From: Alphaproteobacteria bacterium
Lineage (GTDB): Bacteria; Pseudomonadota; Alphaproteobacteria; WRAU01; Hepatincolaceae
Direction: 5' to 3'
Assembly (NCBI GenBank): GCA_009780035.1
Contig: WRAU01000008.1
Location: 19,569 to 83,568 of the forward strand
Length of the DNA stretch: 64,000 nt
The notes under the pieces: model-generated
Seen by the model: the letters and a program-made list of their open reading frames with translations, nothing else
The model's database searches: none
What the model was told of the DNA's origin: nothing
Part shown: one piece after another, positions 17,752 through 27,952 of the stretch
How positions within the stretch are numbered: the first letter of the stretch is position 1
How the letters are laid out: each line of letters starts with the position of its first letter
Made by a program: the position numbers and the translations under genes

Positions 17752-18861
17752 ATGAGTAATATTAATTCGTATTTTATTAGCCGACTGGTATTAAATACTT
17801 TTAGGAATTATCAGCATACTGACTTTAATTTTAACAACCGTTCCCATATTATTTACGGCGAAAACGGTGCAGGCAAAACGAATATTCTTGAAGGGGTATC
17901 CCTGTTAAGTGCTGGTCGGGGCTTGCGGTCGGCTGCTGTTGAAGAAGTTATTAAAAATGGTTGTAATGTTTCTGGTGTTGAGGGAAGAATCACTAGCCTT
18001 TTAGGTGAGTATGATTTAAATTTAAGCATTGATTTTGCAGCAGACACCCAGTCTTATAAAAAAAAATATTTTTTAGATGGCAACCAGCTGAAAAATAAAA
18101 ATCTGCTAGATTACTATTTAAGCTGCCTATGGCTGATTCCGCAAATGGATAACTTCTTTCTGCAGGATAACTCCCTTAAAAGAAAATTTATTGATAGGCT
18201 GATTTTTAACTTTGATAAATCACATTTAACTAGGCTGAATGAACACGATAAATTAATCCGCGAAAGAAACAAAATTCTTTCTCAGCAAGGCTTTAATAGC
18301 AAATGGCTAGATTTAATAGAAGAAAAATTAGTAGAAATTACTGTGCCGCTGGTGGTATCAAGGTTAGATTTTCTTAATAGTCTTAATGAATTTACTATAA
18401 AAGATAATAAATATCCTCTGCAATTAACTTTTATCGGTGAAATTGAAGATTTACTGCTATTGCATACATATTCATTAAAAGTAGAAAATATTTTAAAGGA
18501 AACCATCAAAGAAAACCGCAAAAACGATTTAATAATAGGACAAACATCAATTTCTGCCCATAAAAGCAAACTGCTATGCAAATATATAGCAGCAAATAGC
18601 GGGGCAGAAAACTCCTCTACAGGAGAGCAAAAAATGATGCTGATTAGTATTATTATTGCTTTTATTAAATTATTGAAAAGCATTAAACAAATTAGTCCAA
18701 TTTTATTATTAGATGAACTTAATGTGCATCTTGATAAAAATAACACAGAATATGTGATAGAAAAAATTATGCAGTTTGGTTCGCAGGTTTTTATAACCAC
18801 TACCAATCAAGAAATTTTTGCAGATTTTCAAGAAAAATTTGAATTTTTAAAACTAAATTAA
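17752..18861 (+). CDS. recF: DNA recombination and repair ATPase RecF
   Basis: This 369-residue SMC-like ATPase loads RecA at single-strand gaps. It shows Walker A GENGAGKTNILEG (residues about 37-49), signature 'NSSTGEQKMML' near residue 285 and Walker B 'ILLLDELNVHLD' near residue 318. Length fits the family. It follows dnaN by 25 bases without an obvious terminator. Confidence 0.95.
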   Translation: MSNINSYFISRLVLNTFRNYQHTDFNFNNRSHIIYGENGAGKTNILEGVSLLSAGRGLRSAAVEEVIKNGCNVSGVEGRITSLLGEYDLNLSIDFAADTQSYKKKYFLDGNQLKNKNLLDYYLSCLWLIPQMDNFFLQDNSLKRKFIDRLIFNFDKSHLTRLNEHDKLIRERNKILSQQGFNSKWLDLIEEKLVEITVPLVVSRLDFLNSLNEFTIKDNKYPLQLTFIGEIEDLLLLHTYSLKVENILKETIKENRKNDLIIGQTSISAHKSKLLCKYIAANSGAENSSTGEQKMMLISIIIAFIKLLKSIKQISPILLLDELNVHLDKNNTEYVIEKIMQFGSQVFITTTNQEIFADFQEKFEFLKLN

Positions 18862-18937
18862 AAAGAAAATAGCAGTATTTAAAAATATTGCCAAATAATT
18901 AAGCTGCATTCGCTTTACTAAAAGGAGAGCAAACATT

Positions 18938-20302
18938 ATGACATCAGCTAATACTTTACACAAGCCCGATGAAGAGAGTTTTTATAAGCGATATTTTGTT
19001 ATTGTAATTCCGCTGATATTGCAGCAGTTCATATCTATCTCACTGAATTTTGTAGATAATATCATGGTTGGGCAGCTGGGTGAAGCTAACATTGCCGCTG
19101 TAGGAGTGGCTAATAAGCTATATTTTGTGTATATTCTAATGCTTTTTGGTGCATTAGGCGGGGCAAGCATATTTTTAGCCCAGTATTACGGTAAAAAAGA
19201 TTTCCGCAATTTCCGCAGAGTTTTTGCTATCAGTATAATTGTGTCAATATGTTTTGGCGGACTTTTTGCTCCTTTTGCTATAATATTTGCAGAAAATTTT
19301 ATGGAGTTATTCTCTGCAGACAACGAGGTAATTACTATCGGCACCGGATTTTTACAAATTATTGCTATTGCTTTTCCTATCAATGCCGTATCTATTGCCA
19401 TTGCTACATCGCTGCGGTCTATGGGAAAAACTAAACAAGCTCTTTATATTGTGGTGATAGCAACCATTGTTAATACTATTTTAAATTATGGTTTAATTTA
19501 TGGAAATTTAGGATTGCCAAGACTAGAGGCAAAAGGATCGGCTATTGCTACCCTAATTGCCAGAACTGTAGAATTTGGTGTATGTGTATACTTCTTTTTT
19601 AATAAAAAATATCAAATGAAAACCGCATTTAAGAAATATTTCGGTTTTCCTAAAGACAAAATTAATTCCCTTATTAAAATTTCCATTCCAGTGTTTTTTA
19701 CTGAAACCGTATGGGTAGTGGCAACCACAGTTTTATATATTGCTTATGGCTATTTAGGAACTTATGCTTTGGCAAGCGTGAATATTGCAGAATTAGTAAT
19801 TAATGCTGGATCTATTATATTTTTCGGCATTGCTGTTGGTGCTAATATTTTAGTAGCCCAAACCATCGGAGCAAATAAACTTGATGAAGCCTTTGATATG
19901 TCTAAGAAAATTCTGCGCATGGCGTTTATTATATCTTTTGCCGTAAGTGTATTGGCTTTATTATTTAGGGGAGAAATTCTTAAAGCCTACTCTTTAACTC
20001 CTGAAGCTATCGTCCTAACCGATAAGGTTTTAATTGCTTTTTCCATAGCCATGTTTTTTAAATTTATTAACTGGACGGTGATTGTCGGCATATTAAGGGC
20101 AGGCGGCGATACCAAAGTAGCGTTCTTTATTGATGCTATTCCGGTGGTTTTTATAGCCATTCCCCTGGCTTTCTTTAGTGCAGTGGTTTTAAATTTAGAA
20201 GTTTATTGGGTGGTTTTAATTGCCAATATTGAAGAAGTGGTAAAATGTTTTATTGCTATATGGCGCTTTAAAACTAAAAAGTGGATTAAAAATTTAACTT
20301 AA
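18938..20302 (+). CDS. MATE family efflux transporter
   Basis: This 454-residue integral membrane protein has about 12 hydrophobic segments and the MATE pattern: 'LNFVDNIMVGQLGEANIAAVGVANKLYFVYILMLFGALGGASIFLAQYYGKKD' near the N-terminus and the matching second-half repeat 'ELVINAGSIIFFGIAVGANILVAQTIGANKLDEA'. MATE proteins export drugs or metabolites against a sodium or proton gradient. AAAGGAGAGC precedes ATG. Its insertion between recF and gyrB is unusual. Substrate unknown. Confidence 0.9.
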   Translation: MTSANTLHKPDEESFYKRYFVIVIPLILQQFISISLNFVDNIMVGQLGEANIAAVGVANKLYFVYILMLFGALGGASIFLAQYYGKKDFRNFRRVFAISIIVSICFGGLFAPFAIIFAENFMELFSADNEVITIGTGFLQIIAIAFPINAVSIAIATSLRSMGKTKQALYIVVIATIVNTILNYGLIYGNLGLPRLEAKGSAIATLIARTVEFGVCVYFFFNKKYQMKTAFKKYFGFPKDKINSLIKISIPVFFTETVWVVATTVLYIAYGYLGTYALASVNIAELVINAGSIIFFGIAVGANILVAQTIGANKLDEAFDMSKKILRMAFIISFAVSVLALLFRGEILKAYSLTPEAIVLTDKVLIAFSIAMFFKFINWTVIVGILRAGGDTKVAFFIDAIPVVFIAIPLAFFSAVVLNLEVYWVVLIANIEEVVKCFIAIWRFKTKKWIKNLT

Positions 20303-20356
20303 AAAAATCATAAATTATGCTATAATAATACGTTGAAAAAATTAATATTTAAGTGA

Positions 20357-22804
<2,448 letters not shown>

Positions 22805-22809
22805 ATCTT

Positions 22810-22833
22810 CATGCTGCTTGTTTAAACAGCATG
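22810..22833. terminator. Hairpin after gyrB
   Basis: CATGCTG (22810-22816) pairs with CAGCATG (22827-22833) around a T/A-rich loop, 5 bases after the gyrB stop. There is no T-tract, so it may be an RNA 3' end stabiliser rather than a strong intrinsic terminator. Confidence 0.4.
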
Positions 22834-22845
22834 AGCTATTCAGTC

Positions 22846-22866
22846 ATGCCGTGCTCGACACGGCAT
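22846..22866. repeat. Dispersed palindromic repeat (copy A)
   Basis: ATGCCGTG-CTCGA-CACGGCAT is an 8-bp inverted repeat within GTCATGCCGTGCTCGACACGGC. It resembles the hairpins at 32671-32699 and 41711-41833, sharing the GTCATRCCGTG core, and sits between two genes. Confidence 0.7.
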
Positions 22867-22903
22867 CCATTTACTGCAAATAAGAAGATTTTAAGGTAAT
22901 CTC

Positions 22904-23479
22904 ATGTTAAAAACTTATATAAAATTCTTTATAGCTTTTATTTTACTATTGTTTATTGCATCTTGCAGCACTAAAACTATAGATAACAAAGAAAAAATTA
23001 TGAAAGCAATTCCTAAAAGCAAAAAACAGAATGATAACCAAAGATTTGGCGCATGGGTTTTTTCTAAAGAAGCGGACCGCTGTTATATCTATTCTTTCCC
23101 TGTAAGTTCTTATGGTTTTTATTTAGAAAGAAATATCCACTATATCCAAATTAATGATAAAAAAGAAATCTCTGTGTTAGGGGGGCTGCCTTATAAAAAT
23201 GGTATTCGTGTAAAAATTGATATTGCCGATATTAACATATTTTTAGAAACCGTTGATAATAAGGCATGGGCGAAAGATGAAGATTTTATTATCAATTATT
23301 TTTTAGACCACGAAGATAGTATCTTCTTTATTTATAACGAATTCACTGATACCGATAATAAAGATTATTCTGCTGTTGATAAATATACCATGCAGGGCTT
23401 TACAGCTGCTTGGCAGTATATGAACGATAACTGTAAAGTCTTGCCTTTAGATAAAACTGAGGATAAGCAAAAACAGTAG
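22904..23479 (+). CDS. IalB-like lipoprotein
   Basis: This 191-residue protein has a lipoprotein signal peptide with hydrophobic core and lipobox LFIASC (cysteine at residue 21). The segment 'RFGAWVFSKEADRCYIYSFPV' resembles the 'W.v.C....' N-terminal pattern of the invasion associated locus B family, and two more conserved positions ('AWAKDEDFI', 'TMQGFTAAWQYMNDNCKVLP') fit the rest of that fold. The family is common in alphaproteobacteria; most members have no known role. TTAAGGTAATC precedes the start. It lies 99 bases after gyrB, behind two hairpins. Confidence 0.65.
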   Translation: MLKTYIKFFIAFILLLFIASCSTKTIDNKEKIMKAIPKSKKQNDNQRFGAWVFSKEADRCYIYSFPVSSYGFYLERNIHYIQINDKKEISVLGGLPYKNGIRVKIDIADINIFLETVDNKAWAKDEDFIINYFLDHEDSIFFIYNEFTDTDNKDYSAVDKYTMQGFTAAWQYMNDNCKVLPLDKTEDKQKQ

Positions 23480-23511
23480 TAGAGTAAAGAGAATATTGTT
23501 TTACAAAACTT

Positions 23512-24424
23512 CTAAGATTTTGTTATAATAGCATATTTATGAATTTGCTTAGTCCACCAGTTAGATTTAAAATAGAAATCTTTTTTTCGTAAAATATATT
23601 TATGCCAAAACCAACGAACTCTTTTTTCAAAGGAATTGGTAAGATGACCAAAATTAAGAATATAAAATTTTGCTAGTTTATATTTTTGCATATATCTTGG
23701 GTCTATGAAGTCTTCCAAATATGGATAATAATTTAATATTCCCCTTGATGTTAAGTGTTTGCGTTTAAATCCCTGTAAAACATAAGGTTTTTGAGATACA
23801 AAGTGAATAATTTTTGTAGAGGAGGATATATCTTTGGATAATCTTCTTGTGGTATTAATATATTTATCGGGTGCTTGCTGCACTTTTCCTTTATATGTAT
23901 GGATAATAAATTGCTCTTCATTTAGCTTGGGGTTTAAAGTAAATTGCCGCTTAAATTCCTCTAAGATATTATCATTTCTTAAATCCTTAAGATTTATTAG
24001 CATTACGCCTACACAATTATCATCTACACAAAATAGATTGTTTCCCATATTGGTTTCAAAAAAATCTTTAATATTTCCCAGCACTAAAACATTGGTATCT
24101 AAATGAAGAATTCTATCAACATTAGGGAGTATTTGCGGCAGAAATAATTTAAAATATATCTCTTTAGACCAGTGCATTCTTTCTGGCAGCTGCTTTATTA
24201 TTTCAAATGCCGAAATATCTATAAGATGAATTTTAAAATTATTAAATTGATTTAGAGGAAATTTATTGCAAATATCTGCTATTTCATCTTGATTTAAACA
24301 GGCATTATGAAGAAAAAAACACTCTACCCCCCCCCTTCAATTTAGAGTTGTTTTTTAGAAGGGAGTATAAAGTAATCATAGCAAATAACAAATATTCTCG
24401 GTTTATAGAAAAGGTTATATTCAT
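23512..24424 (-). pseudogene. GT8-family glycosyltransferase, frameshifted at a G9 tract (probably phase-variable)
   Basis: From ATG at 24424, preceded by AGGT, the frame reads MNITFSINREYLLFAMITLYSLL, the usual start of GT8 LPS glycosyltransferases, then hits a run of nine G (24335-24327) and goes out of frame to a stop within about 10 codons. Eight or eleven G would join it to the downstream frame (VECFFLHNACLNQDEI, then MHWSKEIYFK..., then HLDTNVLVLGNI), giving about 303 residues. The metal motif reads D-T-N rather than the usual D-x-D. The enzyme would add a sugar to LPS or another surface glycan. The start lies 3 bases after the stop of the upstream GmrSD-like gene. Truncation by sequencing error in the homopolymer is the main alternative. 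Confidence 0.78.
24327..24335. repeat. Homopolymeric C9/G9 tract inside the GT8 gene
   Basis: Nine consecutive C on the plus strand (G on the coding strand) lie about 90 bases after the GT8 start. G homopolymers of this length are very rare in this AT-rich window; I saw no other. In other pathogens and commensals such tracts switch surface genes on and off by slipped-strand mispairing. Confidence 0.9.
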
Positions 24425-24427
24425 TTT

Positions 24428-26122
24428 TTACCTGTTAGCCTCAAAAAAAGTTAGAATATTATTGATAAAATCTTCATTGCATTTTTCAACATCTGCCATA
24501 GTCCAATCGCCTTGTTTGCTGGCCAATTCTTTAGCTTTTAGAGATTTTGAATTTTTATAACCATCTTTTTTGTAGTTAAAACTTGAGTATTGGAGTGATT
24601 TGTTTATACTCTCTTCTAATAGAATTTTGTTGCCAAACATATTCATAGCTTTGTCAGCATCTTCTTTTTGCCAATTTGTAAAATTTGCTTTTTCCCATTT
24701 TTTTGGCAGTATATGTTCTATATTTAAGCTATCCGTTAATTTTGCTTGGTTATTATTGGAGTAAGCATTTAGTAAAAGCAAGGCAAAAGTTAGTTTGCCC
24801 TTGTTAAAATCATTCAACCTATTTTTTATATTTTCTAAATCTTCTTGTGGAAAATTAACAGCTTCGCCTTTCCATATATTTACACATAATTTAAAAATAT
24901 CATTTTTAACGGCATTAACTGTTGGATTATTAATGAATCTTGTAAGCAAAAAAGTAATAAATTTTTTCTGAAAAACTAAAAATTCTTCATTAAAATTAGG
25001 GTTGTTCTTATTTTTTAGATAAAATAAGCTAATAGGATGTTTCCAATAATCATTAGCATAACTATATAAAACTTGAATCTGTTTCCAATTTTCTTCTGTA
25101 AAATCTACAGGGATAGATTCTGCTTTGAATTCTCCGCCTGTGTGCAAGTATTGCCAAAATTCCACTAATTCTAAAAGATTAGGCATTATGGTTATATTTA
25201 AAATATCAGAATTATTTTTTTTGTAAAAATCTCTTAGATTGATTTCTTTTGAGGTATCATTGGTTTCAGCTCTAACTACATGGGAATATAGCCTAAATAT
25301 ACCGGTAATACCCATTCCGGCTTTTTCACAAATAGATGTTAAATTTTTCCAGTCTTCTATGAAATCATTTTTATTTTCTTCTTCCGTAATATTTCTATAA
25401 ATTGTGGCTTTAAAAATATCGGCATCCTCTAGTGGCAGCCCCCTGTCATTTAGCGTTTCAAAAATCTTTAATGCTGTATCTTCTTTATCGCACTCAATTG
25501 GCAGAACTACACATCTTTCTAAAACAAATAAGCATACATCCTGCCATTTTTCTGGATTAGTTTCAGCATATTTATTTAAGGCTGATAAGAAATAACTATA
25601 ATTTTTGGAGTAATTATCTCTGGCATTATCTTTAGCTTTTCCGTTTGTGAGAATGCTATCAAATATCTCAATCTTATCTTCAAGAGCTACTAAAGATTGC
25701 AATTTATTATTATTTAAAAATACTTCATCTGATAATTTATCAACCTCATATAAGCACTTTGCAACATTAGAACTAAGCCCTTTTAATACATCTTTATTTG
25801 ATACTTTAAAATACATTGCTCTTAGCAATAAGAAGAATGAGGTGATTCTTTGCTACCCGTCAATGATATAAGTCTCTTTGTTATGGTTGTAAATAACTAC
25901 AGAACCAAGAAAATAGTCATCTTCAGGAGAATCATCAAAAGCATCTTCTATATCTTTCCAAAGCTGTTCGCATTTTTCAAAATCCCATTTATAAGGTCTT
26001 TGGTATTCTGGGATTGTAAACTTTTCTGTTTTGCTAAAAAAATCAAAGATACTTTTTCTTTCTGCTTTTAATTCTGCCATTCTTTTGCCTACTATGTTGA
26101 TTTTCTCCCCATTGACAGTCAA
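24428..26122 (-). pseudogene. GmrSD-like DUF262-DUF1524 nuclease gene interrupted by an in-frame amber codon
   Basis: The N-terminal part has the DUF262 pattern 'FTIPEYQRPYKWDFEKCEQLWKDI...YFLGSVVIYN...TYIIDG', then TAG at 25855-25853, then in the same frame QRITSFFLLLRAMYF and the rest, including 'FETLNDRGLPLEDADIFKATIYR' and the HNH-type DUF1524 motif 'NIEHILPKKW'. The stop replaces the first glutamine of the conserved DGQQR motif, a one-base change from CAG. Without it the protein would have about 563 residues (or about 549 from ATG at 26080, which is a likelier start than the TTG at 26122). GmrSD-type enzymes are type IV restriction nucleases for modified phage DNA, so this is likely a defence gene lost recently. 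Confidence 0.85.
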
Positions 26123-26200
26123 TGGGTTTCTTTATATTATATAATATAAAGAAAAAACCTAGCATTACTGCTAGGTCTCATCAAAAATTGCAATAATAAG

Positions 26201-26278
26201 TGGAACAACCTAAAAGACTTGAACCTCTATACCTGTTGCCTCTAGGGGCAACGCTCTATCCAGTTGAGCTATTTGTAA
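26201..26278 (-). pseudogene. Degenerate tRNA next to tRNA-Arg
   Basis: On the minus strand a D arm (TAGCTCAACTGGATAGAGC), an anticodon stem (GTTGCC/GGCAAC) and a T arm (GAGGTTCAAGTC) match the neighbouring tRNA-Arg closely, and the 3' end is TCCA at correct spacing. The acceptor 3' strand AGGTTGT has no 7-bp partner: the 5' side reads ACAA followed directly by ATAGCTC, consistent with loss of two bases, and the anticodon loop (CCTAGA) has six instead of seven bases. It is therefore most likely a dead duplicate. Confidence 0.7.
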
Positions 26279-26298
26279 TAATAAAAACATAAATAAAA

Positions 26299-26375
26299 TG
26301 GCGTAGCTGGGAGGACTTGAACCTCTAACCTTTGCCTTCGGAGGGCAACGCTCTATCCAGTTGAGCTACAGCTAC
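26299..26375 (-). tRNA. tRNA-Arg(CCG)
   Basis: On the minus strand the acceptor GTAGCTG pairs with CAGCTAC, the D arm is GCTCAACTGGATAGAGC, the anticodon loop CTCCGAA sits on a TTGCC/GGCAA stem with anticodon CCG, and the T arm is AGAGGTTCAAGTCCTCC. CCA is encoded after discriminator G. Confidence 0.96.
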
Positions 26376-26387
26376 AAATATAAAAAC

Positions 26388-26804
26388 TTAACCTATTATT
26401 TTCGCAATTATATCATAAATCTCAGATATTTTCGCCCGATTTGTGCTAATGCAGATTTTTTCACCAAAACCATCCACATTAATTCCGATATAATACTTTG
26501 TTCTTTTTACCAAGAATAAAATTACAGAAAACAGCACAGGAAACAATGCTAATCCTAAAAAAATTAAATACCGAGATATACTTCTAAAAAAACTTTCGCT
26601 TGGCGGTAAAATTGCCGATATATAATAAAGAAACGAATACACGACAATTGCCATAATAAAACTCAGCACTACAGATTCCATAATGTAAGAATCTCTGCCT
26701 TTGTATATGCTTTTTATACTAGCAAGAGAATATCTCCGTCCATTATAAATCAACTCGCTGTCATTAATTTCAAGATTATGTTTGCCAACTTTTCCTTTAT
26801 ACAT
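26388..26804 (-). CDS. Small membrane protein of unknown function
   Basis: This 138-residue protein has an N-terminal beta-rich part ('KVGKHNLEINDSELIYNGRRYSLASIKSIY'), two transmembrane segments (residues about 43-63 and 80-103) and a C-terminal 'INVDGFGEKICISTNRAKISEIYDII' resembling a PH-like or DUF6232-type fold in which a split beta domain flanks membrane helices. I do not recognise a specific gene. It lies 13 bases after the ABC ATPase stop on the same strand, so it may be cotranscribed with it. Confidence 0.6.
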   Translation of the reverse strand: MYKGKVGKHNLEINDSELIYNGRRYSLASIKSIYKGRDSYIMESVVLSFIMAIVVYSFLYYISAILPPSESFFRSISRYLIFLGLALFPVLFSVILFLVKRTKYYIGINVDGFGEKICISTNRAKISEIYDIIAKIIG

Positions 26805-26817
26805 ATCGCCTATCCTC

Positions 26818-27714
26818 TTAATGAGTTAATTTTAAGAAAACTTCTTCTAAATCAGACTCAATCATTTTAATTTTATTAAGATTATATCCCATTTTTACAA
26901 GATTCTCTAAAATAATACCAACATCAGCTTCTTCCGTATATGCCACCACGATGGAACTATTTTCAGCCTTTTTAACAGGGAATCCTGCAATATCAACTCC
27001 TGTAAATTCTTTATTTAAATTTAGTTCTAAATGTTTCGAGCCGATTTTAGCAAGCAGCGAATCTTTATCTTCATAGGTAATAAGCTGTCCAGCATCAATA
27101 ATTGCAATTTTTTCACATAAGTGCTGAGCTTCTTCTAAATAGTGGGTAGTTAGAATGATGGTTTTTCCCTCAGCGTTCAACTGCTGCAAAAAAGCCCATA
27201 ACTGTGCCCGTAAATCTACATCTACGCCGGCGGTTGGCTCATCTAAAATAATAATATCAGGGTCGTGAATAATAGCTTTAGCTACCAGCAGTCTTCTTTT
27301 CATACCTCCAGATAGGCTTCGTGCATAGGCGTGGGCTTTATCAGTTAAACCCACATGCTCTAAAATATCAAATATCCTTTTCTCATCATATTTTAGCCCC
27401 CACAAGCCTTGCTGCACCTTTAAAACTTCAAATGGTGAGAAGAACGGGTCAAAATTAACCTCCTGCGGCACAATGCCGATGTGTCTTTTAAAATCTAGCC
27501 TTTGTGTATCCATATCAAAACCGCAGCCAATTACCTCGCCCGATGTTTTCATTACAACGTCCGATAAAATATTAATAAGCGTAGATTTTCCAGCGCCATT
27601 AACTCCCAACAAGCCAACGAATTCACCTTTGTTAATGGTTAAGTTTATGCCTTTAAGGGCTTCTTTACCATTTTTATAAACCTTTTTTAAATTTTTAATC
27701 TCAAGAATTTTCAT
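26818..27714 (-). CDS. ABC-2 type transporter ATP-binding protein
   Basis: This 298-residue ATPase shows Walker A GVNGAGKSTLIN near residue 42, signature LSGGMKRRLLVAKA near residue 135 and Walker B IIILDEPTAGVDVDLR, followed by 'TTHYLEEAQHLCEKIAII', which fits the YadG/drug-export subgroup. I place the start at ATG 27714 (MKILEIKNLKKVY); the frame continues upstream to 27813 but that part is a hydrophobic read-through with no homology and overlaps the divergent zinc-finger gene. No ABC-2 permease is adjacent; the permease must be encoded elsewhere. Confidence 0.85.
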   Translation of the reverse strand: MKILEIKNLKKVYKNGKEALKGINLTINKGEFVGLLGVNGAGKSTLINILSDVVMKTSGEVIGCGFDMDTQRLDFKRHIGIVPQEVNFDPFFSPFEVLKVQQGLWGLKYDEKRIFDILEHVGLTDKAHAYARSLSGGMKRRLLVAKAIIHDPDIIILDEPTAGVDVDLRAQLWAFLQQLNAEGKTIILTTHYLEEAQHLCEKIAIIDAGQLITYEDKDSLLAKIGSKHLELNLNKEFTGVDIAGFPVKKAENSSIVVAYTEEADVGIILENLVKMGYNLNKIKMIESDLEEVFLKLTH

Positions 27715-27781
27715 TTTTTCAGCACAATATGATATATTTACTAATAGTAGTATAAATAAGATATTTAGGAATTGCAACATA

Positions 27782-27949
27782 ATGGAAAATAATAAGCCCA
27801 TCCCTACAAACACTAAGAAGGTTTCCTGCAGCGGGGATTCTTACTCTAAGCACCCTCATATTTATTTAAAAATTGCTGCCGATAAAAAAGATGTGGTGTG
27901 TCCTTACTGTTCACGGACTTTTACATATACTGAAACTAAAGTTAAATAA
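27782..27949 (+). CDS. CHCC zinc-finger domain protein
   Basis: A 55-residue ORF ends with 'HPHIYLKIAADKKDVVCPYCSRTFTY', the zf-CHCC pattern of NDUFS6-like alphaproteobacterial proteins: one cysteine (residue 16), a histidine (residue 24 or 26) and the C-x2-C pair (residues 40-43). In mitochondria the homologue is a complex I accessory subunit; the bacterial role is not established. It starts at ATG 27782 and ends 3 bases before polA. Confidence 0.85.
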   Translation: MENNKPIPTNTKKVSCSGDSYSKHPHIYLKIAADKKDVVCPYCSRTFTYTETKVK

Positions 27950-27952
27950 ATA

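Noticed and set aside
14831..18861. Possible replication origin next to dnaA-dnaN-recF.
   Set aside because: I saw no cluster of DnaA boxes or AT-rich unwinding element distinct from the background; many alphaproteobacteria have oriC elsewhere.
26201..26375. The repeated tRNA sequence as attachment sites of an integrated element.
   Set aside because: Similarity covers both D and T arms rather than just the 3' end, the copies are in tandem with no integrase between or near them, so a tRNA duplication is simpler.
27715..27813. An N-terminal membrane extension on the ABC ATPase from a start at 27813.
   Set aside because: It overlaps the divergent CHCC zinc-finger gene and has no homology; ATG 27714 matches the family start.
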